Below are positions 35,398 to 44,655 of a stretch of DNA of 52,472 nt, piece by piece. The DNA lies in assembly GCA_015233825.1 (NCBI GenBank), contig JADGIS010000002.1:1-52472 (forward strand), written 5' to 3'. Within the stretch, counting starts at the first letter, position 1. Each line of letters opens with the position of its first letter. The DNA is from Erysipelotrichaceae bacterium RD49 (lineage in GTDB: Bacteria; Bacillota_I; Bacilli_A; Erysipelotrichales; Erysipelotrichaceae). Both the position numbers and the translations under genes were made by a program. The notes beneath the pieces were generated by a model, which saw nothing but the letters and a program-made list of their open reading frames with translations, was not told the origin of the DNA and did no database searches.

Positions 35398-35645
35398 AAA
35401 AAAAATCCTGTTCCATTATAAATAACGGAACAGGACAGAATTTTCTCTGCGGTACCACCTGTATTGGCGTAAAGCGCCCACTCATCGAATGCTATCACAT
35501 TCTTCTTTCTATAACGGGAAAGGCCCGGCTTCGCTACTCAAAGTTCACGTCGCCCTTGGAAGTCCATTTGCAGAACGGTTATCATCCGGCTTCCACCCTC
35601 CCGGACTCGCTTCGATCCCTTTTTCTGTTTGATCTCTTCCGCATT
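35398..35645 (-). promoter_or_regulatory. T-box leader of trpXYZ (specifier UGG)
   Basis: The T-box sequence AGGTGGTACCGC lies at 35449-35460. The terminator is TCCTGTTCC/GGAACAGGA with eight T on the minus strand (35398-35435). In stem I, a base helix GGAAG/CUUCC (5' arm at 35636-35640) and an upper helix CAGAA/UUCUG frame a loop whose 3' strand reads CAAA-UGG-A. The codon at 35564-35566 (UGG, Trp) is in the specifier position. The AGCGAG motif and distal hairpin TCCGG/CCGGA are present. Confidence 0.88.
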
Positions 35646-36065
35646 GGTTTTGCAATACAAGTTGTTGATGGTTGAAATATAGTCGATTGTTGCAATGGTG
35701 TAAAGGCTAAGGTCCTACTTTTTTGAAAATCCATTGAAAATCACGGATTTTTTCTGAAAAACACCTGAAAAGCAGGCTAGCAAAGCTAAGATCCGGCTTT
35801 TTGGTCTCTTATTGTTTAGAAAATTGCAATTGGGAAGGGATGAACTTCTCTTTTCAAAGGCAAGCTTAGAAACAGTCACTTCATCACATGATCACTTATT
35901 TGAGTTGCTATGTCTATTCATTCAGAAACTGAAGAACTCGTTACACAAATCTATGATCGTTTGGAACCTTCCTTTTAAGAGAAATTCTAAAATGCCATAA
36001 AAAGAAAGCTTCAGAGTTCAGATGTTATCTTGCTTTAAATAATCAATTCATTAAGTGACTGATCC
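35646..36065. other. intergenic stretch upstream of the trp T-box
   Basis: About 420 bases, AT-rich. It should contain the promoter of the trpXYZ leader; no strong -35/-10 pair was resolved and no gene was recognised. Confidence 0.4.
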
Positions 36066-37058
36066 TTACCGATGGCGATAATCCATCCAGTAGCGGTATT
36101 GCCGGCCATTGGGCAAATCGGCCATCCGCTCCTTGACGGTTATCAAACCATCAATCAACTGAGGCATCCCCAGCGAAAACTTGAATTGCGCTGGATCTAA
36201 ATCCAAAGCCGAATACACCCGGTTGACAGGGCTGAATTCGGCTGCAAGACTCCAGTCTTTGGGGTTATACTGCCTGATTCCATAGACAGCTTGGCCTGAT
36301 TTAGGTTTGCGCGCTGGATGTTCTTTAGGGACAAGTTTGTTGAGCATTTGGCGCACCGTAGTAAATTCAACTTTTGTTCCTTCCTCAAGCGGAAACAACT
36401 CAGCCGCTTCGTCCCAGCCGATGGCCCGCGTCTGCAAACCAGCCGCGCACTCCTCCTTCGCTTTTTTTGTTTCCGGAAGCATATGGTCTTTTAAAAACCG
36501 CATGGAGACCGGTTCGATTCCTTGAAGCACCAGGAATTCTTCCTTCGAGATGCGGCGGACTTTCAAAATGGCTTGGGGATCGATTTGAATCGCATCAAAC
36601 AATCCTAAAAGCCATATGCCGACCACAAAGGATGCCTGGGAGTCATACGAATAAAAGCATGTGCGCCCCGTCAAAGCGACAAGAATGGACAGGGCTTCTT
36701 CTTTGGTTAATGCTTTAGAGTCAGTAAACAAAGCAATATGGTTTTCAATCCAGTCTTTTTCACTGGTGTTGCAATTGTTAATGGCCAGCTCACTTCGAGG
36801 CCGTAAAATTTTCCCTGGATAATAGCGGTAATATCCATACGAATGGACCTTGTCTAATTTTCTGATTGCATCCACATCGCTCGAGGACAATGGGATTTCG
36901 ACGTCAAAACTGTCCTCGTCCTCATCAGCAAACTTTTTCGTATAGAGCTGGCAGGCCAATTGCACTGCATCTTGAGAAATCTGCATCGGGCCAAGCATAA
37001 ATTCGATAAGCGGCTGATAGACAGGCTGGCCGTGGACTACATATTTTGCTTTTGCCAT
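36066..37058 (-). CDS. uncharacterised protein downstream of SNF2 helicase (330 aa)
   Basis: A 330-residue soluble protein that I do not recognise. It is acidic in the N-terminal third (KKFADEDEDSFDVEIP) and ends with an aromatic and basic tail (GRQYRYWMDYRHR). A central hydrophobic stretch (FVVGIWLLGLFDAIQI) is probably a buried helix rather than a membrane span. No catalytic motif, zinc site or HTH was seen. The ATG has no clear Shine-Dalgarno sequence. It lies 189 bases downstream of the SNF2 helicase gene on the same strand with no terminator between, so it may be a co-transcribed partner. Confidence 0.75.
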   Translation of the reverse strand: MAKAKYVVHGQPVYQPLIEFMLGPMQISQDAVQLACQLYTKKFADEDEDSFDVEIPLSSSDVDAIRKLDKVHSYGYYRYYPGKILRPRSELAINNCNTSEKDWIENHIALFTDSKALTKEEALSILVALTGRTCFYSYDSQASFVVGIWLLGLFDAIQIDPQAILKVRRISKEEFLVLQGIEPVSMRFLKDHMLPETKKAKEECAAGLQTRAIGWDEAAELFPLEEGTKVEFTTVRQMLNKLVPKEHPARKPKSGQAVYGIRQYNPKDWSLAAEFSPVNRVYSALDLDPAQFKFSLGMPQLIDGLITVKERMADLPNGRQYRYWMDYRHR

Positions 37059-37247
37059 AATTTATAAATCAGCAGACGGTCTTGCGCAATGACAGACGCT
37101 GCCGTTGCCTTCCTTTCCATTTACCATTTCGAGTCTTGATATCTCGTTGATCTCTTTTCTCTCTTTGCATCCGATTGCTGTCTTTACCTCTGGCAGGCGC
37201 GTGTTTGGCTTGGACAAGACAAAGAGAAACTATCGAACAAGCTCTGA

Positions 37248-39833
37248 TTACCCGCGCCATTGAATGGCTCTGAGCAATTCATCCGCCGACAGCTCGGTCA
37301 GTTTCTCAGAGTCAAGGTCATTGATCACCTGGTCGGCTAAATCCTGCTTTTGATGAAGCATAGTACTGATCACTTCTTCGATTGTATTGGTGGATACAAA
37401 TTTGTAAACGGTAACGTCATTTTTCTGACCAATTCGAAAAGCGCGATCGCTAGCCTGGTTTTCTACGGCTGGATTCCACCATCGGTCAAAGTGAATGACA
37501 TTTTGGGCAGCTGTTAAATTCAAGCCCACACCGGCTGTTTTCAAAGACAGCACCAAAAAAGGCAGTTTGCCATTTTGGAAATCTTCAACAATTTTCATGC
37601 GTGCTTTGGTAGTTGTGCTGCCATCGATGGAAGCACCGCTTTGCTTAAATTCTTTTTCAAGCAGCTTGACTAAAGCGGGGATAATCTGGGCAAACTGGGT
37701 AAAGACGATGACTTTCTGCTTGTTTTTCGCAATTGTTTGCGCAATATCTCGCAAAGCGCCAAATTTTCCCGAACGGGAGATGGAATAGTCACCCATTTTC
37801 TGGTATTGCGCGGGATGGTTGCAGATCTGCTTGAGTTTGGTAATCTCGGCCAAAATCAAGAATTTCGCTTTTCCTGGCTCGGCCTCTTTGAGTTCTCGTT
37901 CCAGTTTTTCGACTTCCTTGCGATACAAAACAATCTGTTCTTTGCTTAGATCAACATGAACTTCAATTTCATTTTTCTCGGGCAGATCTGAAATGATCGT
38001 ACGGTCCGTCTTCATGCGGCGCATGACAAAGGGAGCAATGATTTGTTTGAGCTGCTCCAAGCCTTCTTCATTGGATTTGAAATAGCTGAATTCATCGCGG
38101 GTGCCCAGAAGGCCAGGATTGATAAAGTCAAAAATCGACCACAATTCCCCCAGATTGTTTTCAATTGGCGTGCCCGTTAAAGCGACTTTAAAGTCAGCTT
38201 CCAAAGACTTTACCTTTTTGGTTTGCTGGGCTTGCGGGTTTTTGATCGCTTGGGCTTCATCCAAAATGATGCAGTCCCAATGCACGGTCTGGACATACTC
38301 TGATTTCAGGCACTTCTGGTACGTCACAAGTGTAATCAAGGAATGGACTTCGCCAGCTGGTGGTTCGTTTTTGCCATCCAGTACGGTATAGGTTATCCAT
38401 GGGGCAAATTTGCGAATCTCGGCAATCCAGTTTCCCACCAAAGTAGCAGGAACAACGATCAGGATCTTCTTTTTGCCATGGTTTCGCATATTTTCAATCT
38501 CAGACAAAATCTCAACCGTTTTGCCAAGCCCCATATCATCTGCCAAAATGACACCAAGCTGGTGCTGCTGCATGCGGTCCAGCCAGGTAAAGGCCTGTTT
38601 TTGGTAAGGCCGCAAAATCGGTTCGAATCCCGGCGGCAGAGGATTATCGGTAATCGGACGGTTCAATCCGCACCGCTGCGTAATCCAGTCTTCATAGCTG
38701 ATCTCCAATTCTGGCGCATCTTCCTCTTGTTCCCCTTCATTTTGCATCGCAAACAAGGTGCTTAACGACTGGCCGGATTTGCGCAGTTTCTGGAAACGGT
38801 CGAGCAGGGATTTCAGCTGGGTATGGCTGGCCTCTACCCATTTGCCATTGAGCTTTTGAAAGCCTTCGTCTTTTTTGAGCAGTTCTTCAGCTTCTTTCTC
38901 ACTGATCGGCTGGCCATGGTACATCATTTCCGGCACGTAAGAAAGCAAGGCATCCGAAGTGATCAGCCCCGGTTCGTCATCTGCTGACCAGGAAAATTGA
39001 AGTTTGATGGATTTGTTGTTCATCCATTCGGGAAGCATGCAGATAATGCCTAGTTTTTCAAATTTCGGAATATCCTGCATGAACTGGAGCGCTTCTTCAT
39101 CCGTCAGCCGCACCGGCTGTAAAATCAGCCGGGTTTGAACCAGCCGTTTGATGAACTCGCTTTCCATGGCAGCTTGATCGAGCATGGCTTCAATTCGGTC
39201 CGACAGGTAAGAATAAGAAGAGAACATGTGGCGATGCAGTTTTTTAAGTGCCTGAAAAACAGACAACCATTGCCACTGGCCATTTTTCACCGTTGGCACC
39301 ATCGCCAAAAAAGCAAAAGGATATTCGGGATTGTCAGGGACATCACTCAAAAAGAAGTAGAGCTGGTTGGCGATAATCGAGTATTTTTTCTCCCGCATCA
39401 GCCTGAGCAGATTGCCCTTGGAGCGGTTGGCAAACTGCCTGAGATCACGGGCAAAATCAAAAAAGAAAGCTTGCAGGTTATGAGGGTAAAAAAAGGATGA
39501 ATGCGTTCCATCATCTAATTTTTCCCCGATCTCTTCAGCCTGCTCTTGGGTCAAACCATAATAATTGCTAGCGTAGTAATAGCCATTAACGTCTTCTTCG
39601 CCAATATAACCAGGGCTACGGTTGATCACCTTGGCAAACTCTAGCGCAAGATTTTTAAGCAGTCTCATGTTGGGGGATGAAAGCGGCCCTTCAAACAACA
39701 GCAGCCGGCTTAAAAATGCCCCCTCGGATCGATGGAAGGCTTTAATCAGGTTTCGTTCTTTGACGCGTTTGGAAGCCCGCTTTTCATGAAGCAGTTTGAG
39801 ATCTTGTCCATCAATTTTTACATCTAATATCAT
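37248..39833 (-). CDS. SNF2-family DNA helicase/ATPase
   Basis: An 861-residue Swi2/Snf2-type ATPase that would translocate on double-stranded DNA. The C-terminal half (from about residue 400) is a complete two-lobe motor: DDMGLGKTVEIL (motif I, near 430), ILDEAQAIKN (motif II), LTGTPIENNLGELWS (motif III), and GVGLNLTAAQNVIHFDRWWNPAVENQASDRAFRIGQ, split here over motifs V and VI. The N-terminal 380 residues include a segment like the SNF2-associated DUF3670 (LTDEEALQFMQDIPKFEKLGI). GGAGG lies seven bases before the ATG. In many Bacillota this type of gene travels with a SWIM zinc-finger gene; none is present here. Confidence 0.93.
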   Translation of the reverse strand: MILDVKIDGQDLKLLHEKRASKRVKERNLIKAFHRSEGAFLSRLLLFEGPLSSPNMRLLKNLALEFAKVINRSPGYIGEEDVNGYYYASNYYGLTQEQAEEIGEKLDDGTHSSFFYPHNLQAFFFDFARDLRQFANRSKGNLLRLMREKKYSIIANQLYFFLSDVPDNPEYPFAFLAMVPTVKNGQWQWLSVFQALKKLHRHMFSSYSYLSDRIEAMLDQAAMESEFIKRLVQTRLILQPVRLTDEEALQFMQDIPKFEKLGIICMLPEWMNNKSIKLQFSWSADDEPGLITSDALLSYVPEMMYHGQPISEKEAEELLKKDEGFQKLNGKWVEASHTQLKSLLDRFQKLRKSGQSLSTLFAMQNEGEQEEDAPELEISYEDWITQRCGLNRPITDNPLPPGFEPILRPYQKQAFTWLDRMQQHQLGVILADDMGLGKTVEILSEIENMRNHGKKKILIVVPATLVGNWIAEIRKFAPWITYTVLDGKNEPPAGEVHSLITLVTYQKCLKSEYVQTVHWDCIILDEAQAIKNPQAQQTKKVKSLEADFKVALTGTPIENNLGELWSIFDFINPGLLGTRDEFSYFKSNEEGLEQLKQIIAPFVMRRMKTDRTIISDLPEKNEIEVHVDLSKEQIVLYRKEVEKLERELKEAEPGKAKFLILAEITKLKQICNHPAQYQKMGDYSISRSGKFGALRDIAQTIAKNKQKVIVFTQFAQIIPALVKLLEKEFKQSGASIDGSTTTKARMKIVEDFQNGKLPFLVLSLKTAGVGLNLTAAQNVIHFDRWWNPAVENQASDRAFRIGQKNDVTVYKFVSTNTIEEVISTMLHQKQDLADQVINDLDSEKLTELSADELLRAIQWRG

Positions 39834-39996
39834 TGCGCTCCCTCCAATTTCTTTTACCTTAAGCCTTTTTTCCCAAATCGCCTAGAGCTTTGGTTTTAAC
39901 TCTGTCTGTCTTAATTTCTTTGCTTAAGCCATTCCTTTAAACTTTATCCATTTCACTTCGCCTATTTTCGCACTCAACCCCCTTCTTGCCTACACA

Positions 39997-41147
39997 TTGG
40001 CTGAAATTGGCTTGCTAGAAAAGGGTAAACCTTCCAAAAAAAATGAAAAGCAAATTGGTGAACATGAAATTTTGGTAGATTTAAAAATCATGGATGCTGG
40101 ACAGTATGAAGCGGGGGAATCCTTTGAAGCAGGCGCCCAGATGACGACTGTGCTTGGGGTAAGCGATTTAGCTACCATTGCTGACTGTATCAAGTGTGCT
40201 GGTCAAGATCACGAAGTCTTTGTTGATTTGATCTGTGTCCAAGATCTGCCTAAACGAGTAGACCAGCTCAGACAAATCGGTGCCACGCCACTGAGGGTTC
40301 ATGTTGGCGTTGACCAGCAGGCTTTCGGTCTCACCACGCTGGCTGCTCTTCAAGAACTCAAAACCCTGGGGCCAGATATGACCATTTCCGTGGCTGGTGG
40401 TATCCATGAAACGCCCATTCAAGACTACATCCAGCTCAAGCCCGATATTGTGAGTGTCGGCAGTGGGATCACCCATGCTCCAGATCCTCAAAAAACTGCC
40501 CATGCTCTAGCCCAAGCCATTCGAAATGGAGATTGTACATGGAGAAAGCAAATGCCAAATCATACTTCTTGTTTCCATGACGTTCTGTCCGTTCAAACAA
40601 TCCTGGATTCAATTCTGGAAGAACTGGAAACCATGACCCAAGCCATTGATCCCAGTCAGCTCGAACAAGCACTCTCTTGCCTTCAAAATGTCTTTGATGA
40701 GCACAAGATTTTTCTAGCCGGAGCGGGCCGCTCGGGGTTGGTCGCTTCCCTATTTGCCAATCGGCTGGTTCATTTGGGCTTTCGGGTAAACCGCGTGGAT
40801 GAAATCACGGCTGGTCCCATTAGCAAAGATGACTTGTTGATTGTGATTTCGGGATCGGGAAAAACAACCTCTTTATTGGCCATGGTTGAAAACGCCAAAT
40901 TTGCTGGCGCCCATTTGCTGTTGATCACGCTCAATCTTGCAAGTCCCATGGCCCAAGAAGCGTCCTGCATCGTGCTGCCAGGAAGTACGAGTTGGATCAA
41001 GACCATGACTTCAAATCGCTCCAGCCGGTCGGTTCTTGCTTTGAGCAATTGGCCTTTCTGGTTTGTGAGGCGCTTGTCTGTGCTTTAAAAACACGGCTTG
41101 AACTTACTGATGAAGACCTGCTTGCCCGCCATGCCAATTTGGAATAG
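39997..41147 (+). pseudogene. fused 3-hexulose-6-phosphate synthase/6-phospho-3-hexuloisomerase, decayed
   Basis: A remnant of a two-domain ribulose-monophosphate pathway enzyme (HPS-PHI, HxlA-HxlB fusion). The HPS half is recognisable from LVDLKIMDAGQYEAGESFEAGA through SVAGGIHETPI and VSVGSGIT. The PHI sugar-isomerase half follows: IFLAGAGRSGLVASLFANRL ... LLIVISGSGKTTSLL. The first roughly 25-30 residues are missing or degenerate, with in-frame codons open only to 39928 and no ribosome binding site. Near 40990 a one-base deletion diverts the frame to a stop at 41088; in the correct frame the tail LDQDHDFKSLQPVGSCFEQ continues to TAG at 41147. Two independent lesions argue for true decay. 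Confidence 0.85.
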
Positions 41148-41223
41148 TCAAATAATCCTGTTCCGCCATAAAAACCACTCATCCTTCGCTAAGCAATCCT
41201 AAAACCATTGCCAAGCCCCATGC

Positions 41224-41268
41224 AAAAGCTCAGATCCAATCCCATAGATCTGGTAGATCTGGGCTTTT
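41224..41268. terminator. long hairpin between two convergent pseudogenes
   Basis: A 13-bp stem (41224-41236 with 41256-41268, one G-T pair), ending in four T on either strand. It would end transcription from both sides. Confidence 0.6.
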
Positions 41269-41319
41269 CAGGTTTTGAAAGATAAGCTTTAAAGGACAGT
41301 CAATTTTTGTCCAAATGCT

Positions 41320-41874
41320 TTACATTTGGTTTTTCTCTTTGATGGTCTGCCACATGTTGGAACTCATATAATTGATCACTTCATCACGGTATTCCCCTAA
41401 CAAGGGGACCGGGGCATTGGGAACCAGTCGGTCAAAGACAAAGCCGATTTTGGCTTGCGCTTTTGCTGATTTTTCATTGCCATCATAGTGGCCGCACCAG
41501 ACTTTGTTCATATGCAAATCTTCAAAGGCATGGCGCAGCAATACAAGGCTGGCTTCTTTGACATACCCATGACCCCAATAGGGCTTTCCAATCCAAAATC
41601 CAAGTTCACATTGTCCAGCTGGGTAGTTGGATCCATTTCTAGAATTCAGCAAAGAGATGGCTCCAATGACTGCATCATTTTCACGAAGACAAACGGCATA
41701 GGTTTCTGGGTCACTCAAAACAGTGGCAATGATCATGCGGCTTTCTTTGATCGTCTGATGGGGCTTTCAGCCCGCCGCCGGTCCGATTTCAGGATCACAA
41801 GCCAGCTCATAAAGTCTGCGCGTGTCCTGGTCATCCCAGGGACGCAAATAGATTCGTTTTCCGATTAACTGCAT
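41320..41874 (-). pseudogene. GNAT-family N-acetyltransferase with in-frame TGA
   Basis: An acetyl-CoA-dependent acetyltransferase of the RimJ/RimL type, about 184 residues if read through. The start ATG at 41874, with AAAGGAA upstream, gives MQLIGKRIYLRPWDDQD. Codon 36 is TGA (41767-41769), exactly where relatives have Trp in the conserved GPxAGWKPH segment. After it the frame continues with KPHQTIKESR, the acetyl-CoA binding region FWIGKPYWGHGYVKEA and the end at 41320. A single TGG-to-TGA change explains it. Other genes here use TGA as stop and TGG as Trp, so a recoded genetic code is unlikely; nonsense mutation or sequencing error is favoured. Confidence 0.85.
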
Positions 41875-42153
41875 ATTGATAGTTTTCCTTTCTCAAGATT
41901 GCATCAACTTTCCAGCTTCTCTTTTTGATTGCCTTTTCAATCGTTGTTTCATCCTTTATCTCATTTGTCATTTTATTTCTCTGTCAATGAAACGATCTTC
42001 AGTCTTAGGAACCACAGGAAAATAAGGTCCAATAGATAAGCCCCAATTTTACTGTATATAAAGTAGATAAATAGTCTGTTCAGCGGGACTTAATATTCAG
42101 GAGATCCTTATCTATTCTTTCACAACTACTTTAAATTGAAATCTGCATCATTG

Positions 42154-42184
42154 AAAAAGCACTTTGTCAAAAGCCAAAGTGCTT
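42154..42184 (-). terminator. terminator of the xpaC-telA operon
   Basis: AAGCACTTTG (42157-42166) pairs with CAAAGTGCTT (42175-42184); T residues follow on the minus strand. Confidence 0.85.
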
Positions 42185-42210
42185 AGAAATCAAAACAGAA
42201 TGAAACTGCG

Positions 42211-43392
42211 CTATTCAGGCAAGTGCGGCAGATTGCGAATCTCATCAGATTGCGCAATGCCATCACGATAAGCTTGAGCTGATTCAATTTTCTGGATTCG
42301 TCTTTCGCCTTCATCTGCCATTTCTTTAAATGCATCGAGCTGGTTTTTGAGCTGCGGCAGAGCTTTTTGTTTGTAGCTGTCAACCGCATCGAGTGCTTCA
42401 AAGGTATTTTTGAAGGCTTCTTTGAGCGTTTCAACGCTGATATTGGCTTCCATGGCCTGCTGCTGGATCGTGGATCCTTGCTGTTTGAGCATAACGGAAG
42501 TGGAGCGAATCAAGTTGTTGGTGGTATCATTGATCATCTTCACTTTATCAAGCACAATCTTCTGGTTATACAAAGCGGAAGCGACTGTTACAGCGGTACG
42601 TAAAGCCGATACGGTCACATGCTGAGCCCGTTCAACCGCCCGTATTAATTCTTTGTTATTGCGGCGGACAATTTCCATTGCAAAATAGCCCTGCTGGTTG
42701 ACCGCCTGCATCTGCTGGAGATCCATCACCTTCTGACGCAGGGGGAATAAAATTTCATCCTGTATATATTTAATCTTTTCAGGATCCTCGTTCGTGATCT
42801 GGGCCTGCTCCAAGGCTTTGGAGACTGCTTCATCCATCTGGGTGCCCAGTTCAACCTGCTTGCCCAGTTTGATCGTTAAATCACGCAACGAGGCCTGTTC
42901 GATTTCAAGCGTGGTGTTGTCATTGATTAAAGCGCGTTTACCCGCCTCGAGCGACTCCATGATTTCTTCAATCTGAGTGTCCGCTTTTTCGTATTTCTGG
43001 AAATAATTCTTGACTGGATTGAACATCTTGCCAAACAGGCTGTTGTTGTTGAAATTAATTCCGGTTGGGTCGAGTTCCTTCATTTCACGATTCAGTTTCG
43101 CCAGCGAATCAACGACCTGCCCGCCTTCTGATCCTGTCTTGGATAAATCGTTAAGCGTTTTTTCCAGCATTTTATTCTTCTCGCTGGACTTGACAACGAT
43201 GTCCTTGCCAAAGCTTTCGATCGTATTGGCAATATTCCGGCGTTCTTCTAAAGAATCCAAATTGATTCCCATCACTTCTTTTGCATTTTCTTCTGCCATA
43301 TTCGACAGCGCAGTTTTTTGCTGCGGCGTTGGATTTAAAGGTTCAGTAACCTTCTCCTTATCCAGCGCATCCACATCCATACTAAATGCCAT
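42211..43392 (-). CDS. TelA-family toxic anion resistance protein
   Basis: A 393-residue, almost entirely helical protein of the TelA family, first linked to tellurite resistance and found in Bacillota next to XpaC homologues (YaaN in Bacillus subtilis). Long amphipathic helices cover residues about 60-370, and the conserved core includes the segments QDEILFPLRQKVMDLQQM and YFAMEIVRRNNKELIRAVERA. No membrane segment or metal motif is seen; the molecular role is unsettled and has been tied to envelope stress. AAGGAG lies before the ATG. It is the second gene of a probable operon with the XpaC-like gene and ends at a terminator. Confidence 0.92.
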   Translation of the reverse strand: MAFSMDVDALDKEKVTEPLNPTPQQKTALSNMAEENAKEVMGINLDSLEERRNIANTIESFGKDIVVKSSEKNKMLEKTLNDLSKTGSEGGQVVDSLAKLNREMKELDPTGINFNNNSLFGKMFNPVKNYFQKYEKADTQIEEIMESLEAGKRALINDNTTLEIEQASLRDLTIKLGKQVELGTQMDEAVSKALEQAQITNEDPEKIKYIQDEILFPLRQKVMDLQQMQAVNQQGYFAMEIVRRNNKELIRAVERAQHVTVSALRTAVTVASALYNQKIVLDKVKMINDTTNNLIRSTSVMLKQQGSTIQQQAMEANISVETLKEAFKNTFEALDAVDSYKQKALPQLKNQLDAFKEMADEGERRIQKIESAQAYRDGIAQSDEIRNLPHLPE

Positions 43393-43625
43393 TCTTTTCT
43401 CCTTGAGCCTAAAGGCTGTTTCTTTTATTCTAGATGTCCTGCATCCTTCATTTTGAATGTTAATTTATCTTTGACTTTTCCTTTTCAAACAGGCATGAGG
43501 AAAGTCTACAGTGTTTATACCAAAGCTCACCTTACAAAAGGGCAGCATCTTTCTTACTTCAGCAATTGTTGATGAAATCTTCAGAAATGGTCTTTCAAAA
43601 GAATACAGTTCAATCTCGTTCGATT

Positions 43626-44351
43626 TTAATGCTGCTGACGATAGAGTTTGGTCTGGTCGATCAACTCTCCCAGCTCCTGCATGGCAGGCAGATCTTCTAA
43701 ATTTGCATTCGGATTGGAAAGGTTATTGACTTCCTGAAGCAGCCTGTCAAAGCGGGAGAGAATCTCCTCATTATTCTTCAAATCTGCACCAATCGCGTCA
43801 AATGTTTCCTGATACGGCTCGATTGCATCGGTATATTCTTGATGGGTTTTGAACAGGTGTTCGTATCCATCTTCATCAAAAATCGCAATCCGGTTGAGTA
43901 TCTGCGTTACATTTTCATCGAACAGATTCAAGCAGCGGTTAATCGTGCCTGCAAATTTTGCATAGCTGATCCGGGACCCGTCAAAATACGACTTCAAAGC
44001 CTGATCCAGCTGCTCGCTTTTCTTTTCCATACGCAGACATTGATTATCCAGTTCACGCATTTCCTTTTTAAAGACTTTCGGATTTGCTTTTTTGACTGCC
44101 TTTAAGGTTTGATTGAGCTGCTCTTCATCCAGCAGGCCGGCCATCTCCGGCGCTTTAGTGATCTTCTGCTTCTGGGCAAAAGATCGAATCAACAGCCATA
44201 GGCCAATTCCAAGTAAAACAACACCTCCCCAAAAGGATAAGACGCCATTTGAAAACAGACCATGCTTTACGCCACGGCCAACTAAAAATCCACCTGCCAG
44301 TGCCAGAGCGGCGGCGCCGGCAAGCAGGGTTGAAAATGATTTTTTCTTCAT
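43626..44351 (-). CDS. XpaC-like membrane-anchored protein
   Basis: A 241-residue protein related to XpaC (5-bromo-4-chloroindolyl phosphate hydrolysis protein). Two hydrophobic segments near the N terminus (residues about 8-27 and 37-58) anchor it. The rest is a cytoplasmic helical domain rich in Glu, Lys and Leu. Gene order xpaC then telA matches Bacillus subtilis xpaC-yaaN and supports both calls. The gap to telA is 233 bases. The ribosome binding site is a modest AAGGT. The original enzymatic name is historical and the true function is unknown. Confidence 0.82.
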   Translation of the reverse strand: MKKKSFSTLLAGAAALALAGGFLVGRGVKHGLFSNGVLSFWGGVVLLGIGLWLLIRSFAQKQKITKAPEMAGLLDEEQLNQTLKAVKKANPKVFKKEMRELDNQCLRMEKKSEQLDQALKSYFDGSRISYAKFAGTINRCLNLFDENVTQILNRIAIFDEDGYEHLFKTHQEYTDAIEPYQETFDAIGADLKNNEEILSRFDRLLQEVNNLSNPNANLEDLPAMQELGELIDQTKLYRQQH

Positions 44352-44512
44352 ATTTTTTTACCTTGTGATCAATATACCATGAATCAAGCTTTATGCTTCA
44401 TTGATTCCTTGCTGCTCTTTTCTTCGCTTTGTTTTCTTTCTTCCCTCCTTTTTATCATTTTGTGAAAGTAAATTCAGAACGCCCCGCATTTTGAAGTCGA
44501 TTTAAGGAAAGC

Positions 44513-44567
44513 AAAAAGTGAGATCGTTCAGGCTGTAAGGCTTGAACAATCTCATGAAAATTTTTTT
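44513..44567. terminator. bidirectional terminator after the giant surface-protein gene
   Basis: A hairpin with TGAGAT/ATCTCA (44519-44524/44549-44554) and GTTCA/TGAAC inner pairing. Five A precede it (T on minus) and seven T follow on the plus strand. It fits termination of the surface-protein mRNA on the minus strand. Confidence 0.8.
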
Positions 44568-44655
44568 GCTGCTTTGCGGTTCAAAAGACTGAGCCACTTA
44601 GAAAGCTAAGCGGGATCACCCGTTGGAGGAATCCAGGTTGTGTTTAGTCCTATTC

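Noticed and set aside
35355-35498. N-terminal extension of the TrpX lipoprotein
   Set aside because: It reads through the T-box terminator, while the lipoprotein signal peptide and AGGAGG fix the start at 35354.
36505-36530. Second T-arm-like sequence (GGTTCGATTCC)
   Set aside because: Inside the 330-aa protein gene; no cloverleaf could be built.
37069-37260. 63-aa basic open frame between the SNF2 and 330-aa genes
   Set aside because: It overlaps the SNF2 stop region, lacks a ribosome binding site and shows low-complexity Arg/Lys content; also checked as a SWIM remnant, with no Cys/His pattern.
37258-37267. CATTGAATGG, the core of the 21-bp near-palindrome
   Set aside because: Only ten bases match, and they lie in the end of the SNF2 coding sequence; treated as chance.
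38611-38640. tRNA T-arm-like sequence (GGTTCGAATCCCGG)
   Set aside because: It lies inside the intact SNF2 helicase gene, with no acceptor, D or anticodon arms around it.
41320-41874. Genetic code with TGA as Trp
   Set aside because: The methionine-started genes here end with TGA in several cases (for example the MBL and XRE genes), and conserved Trp codons are TGG.
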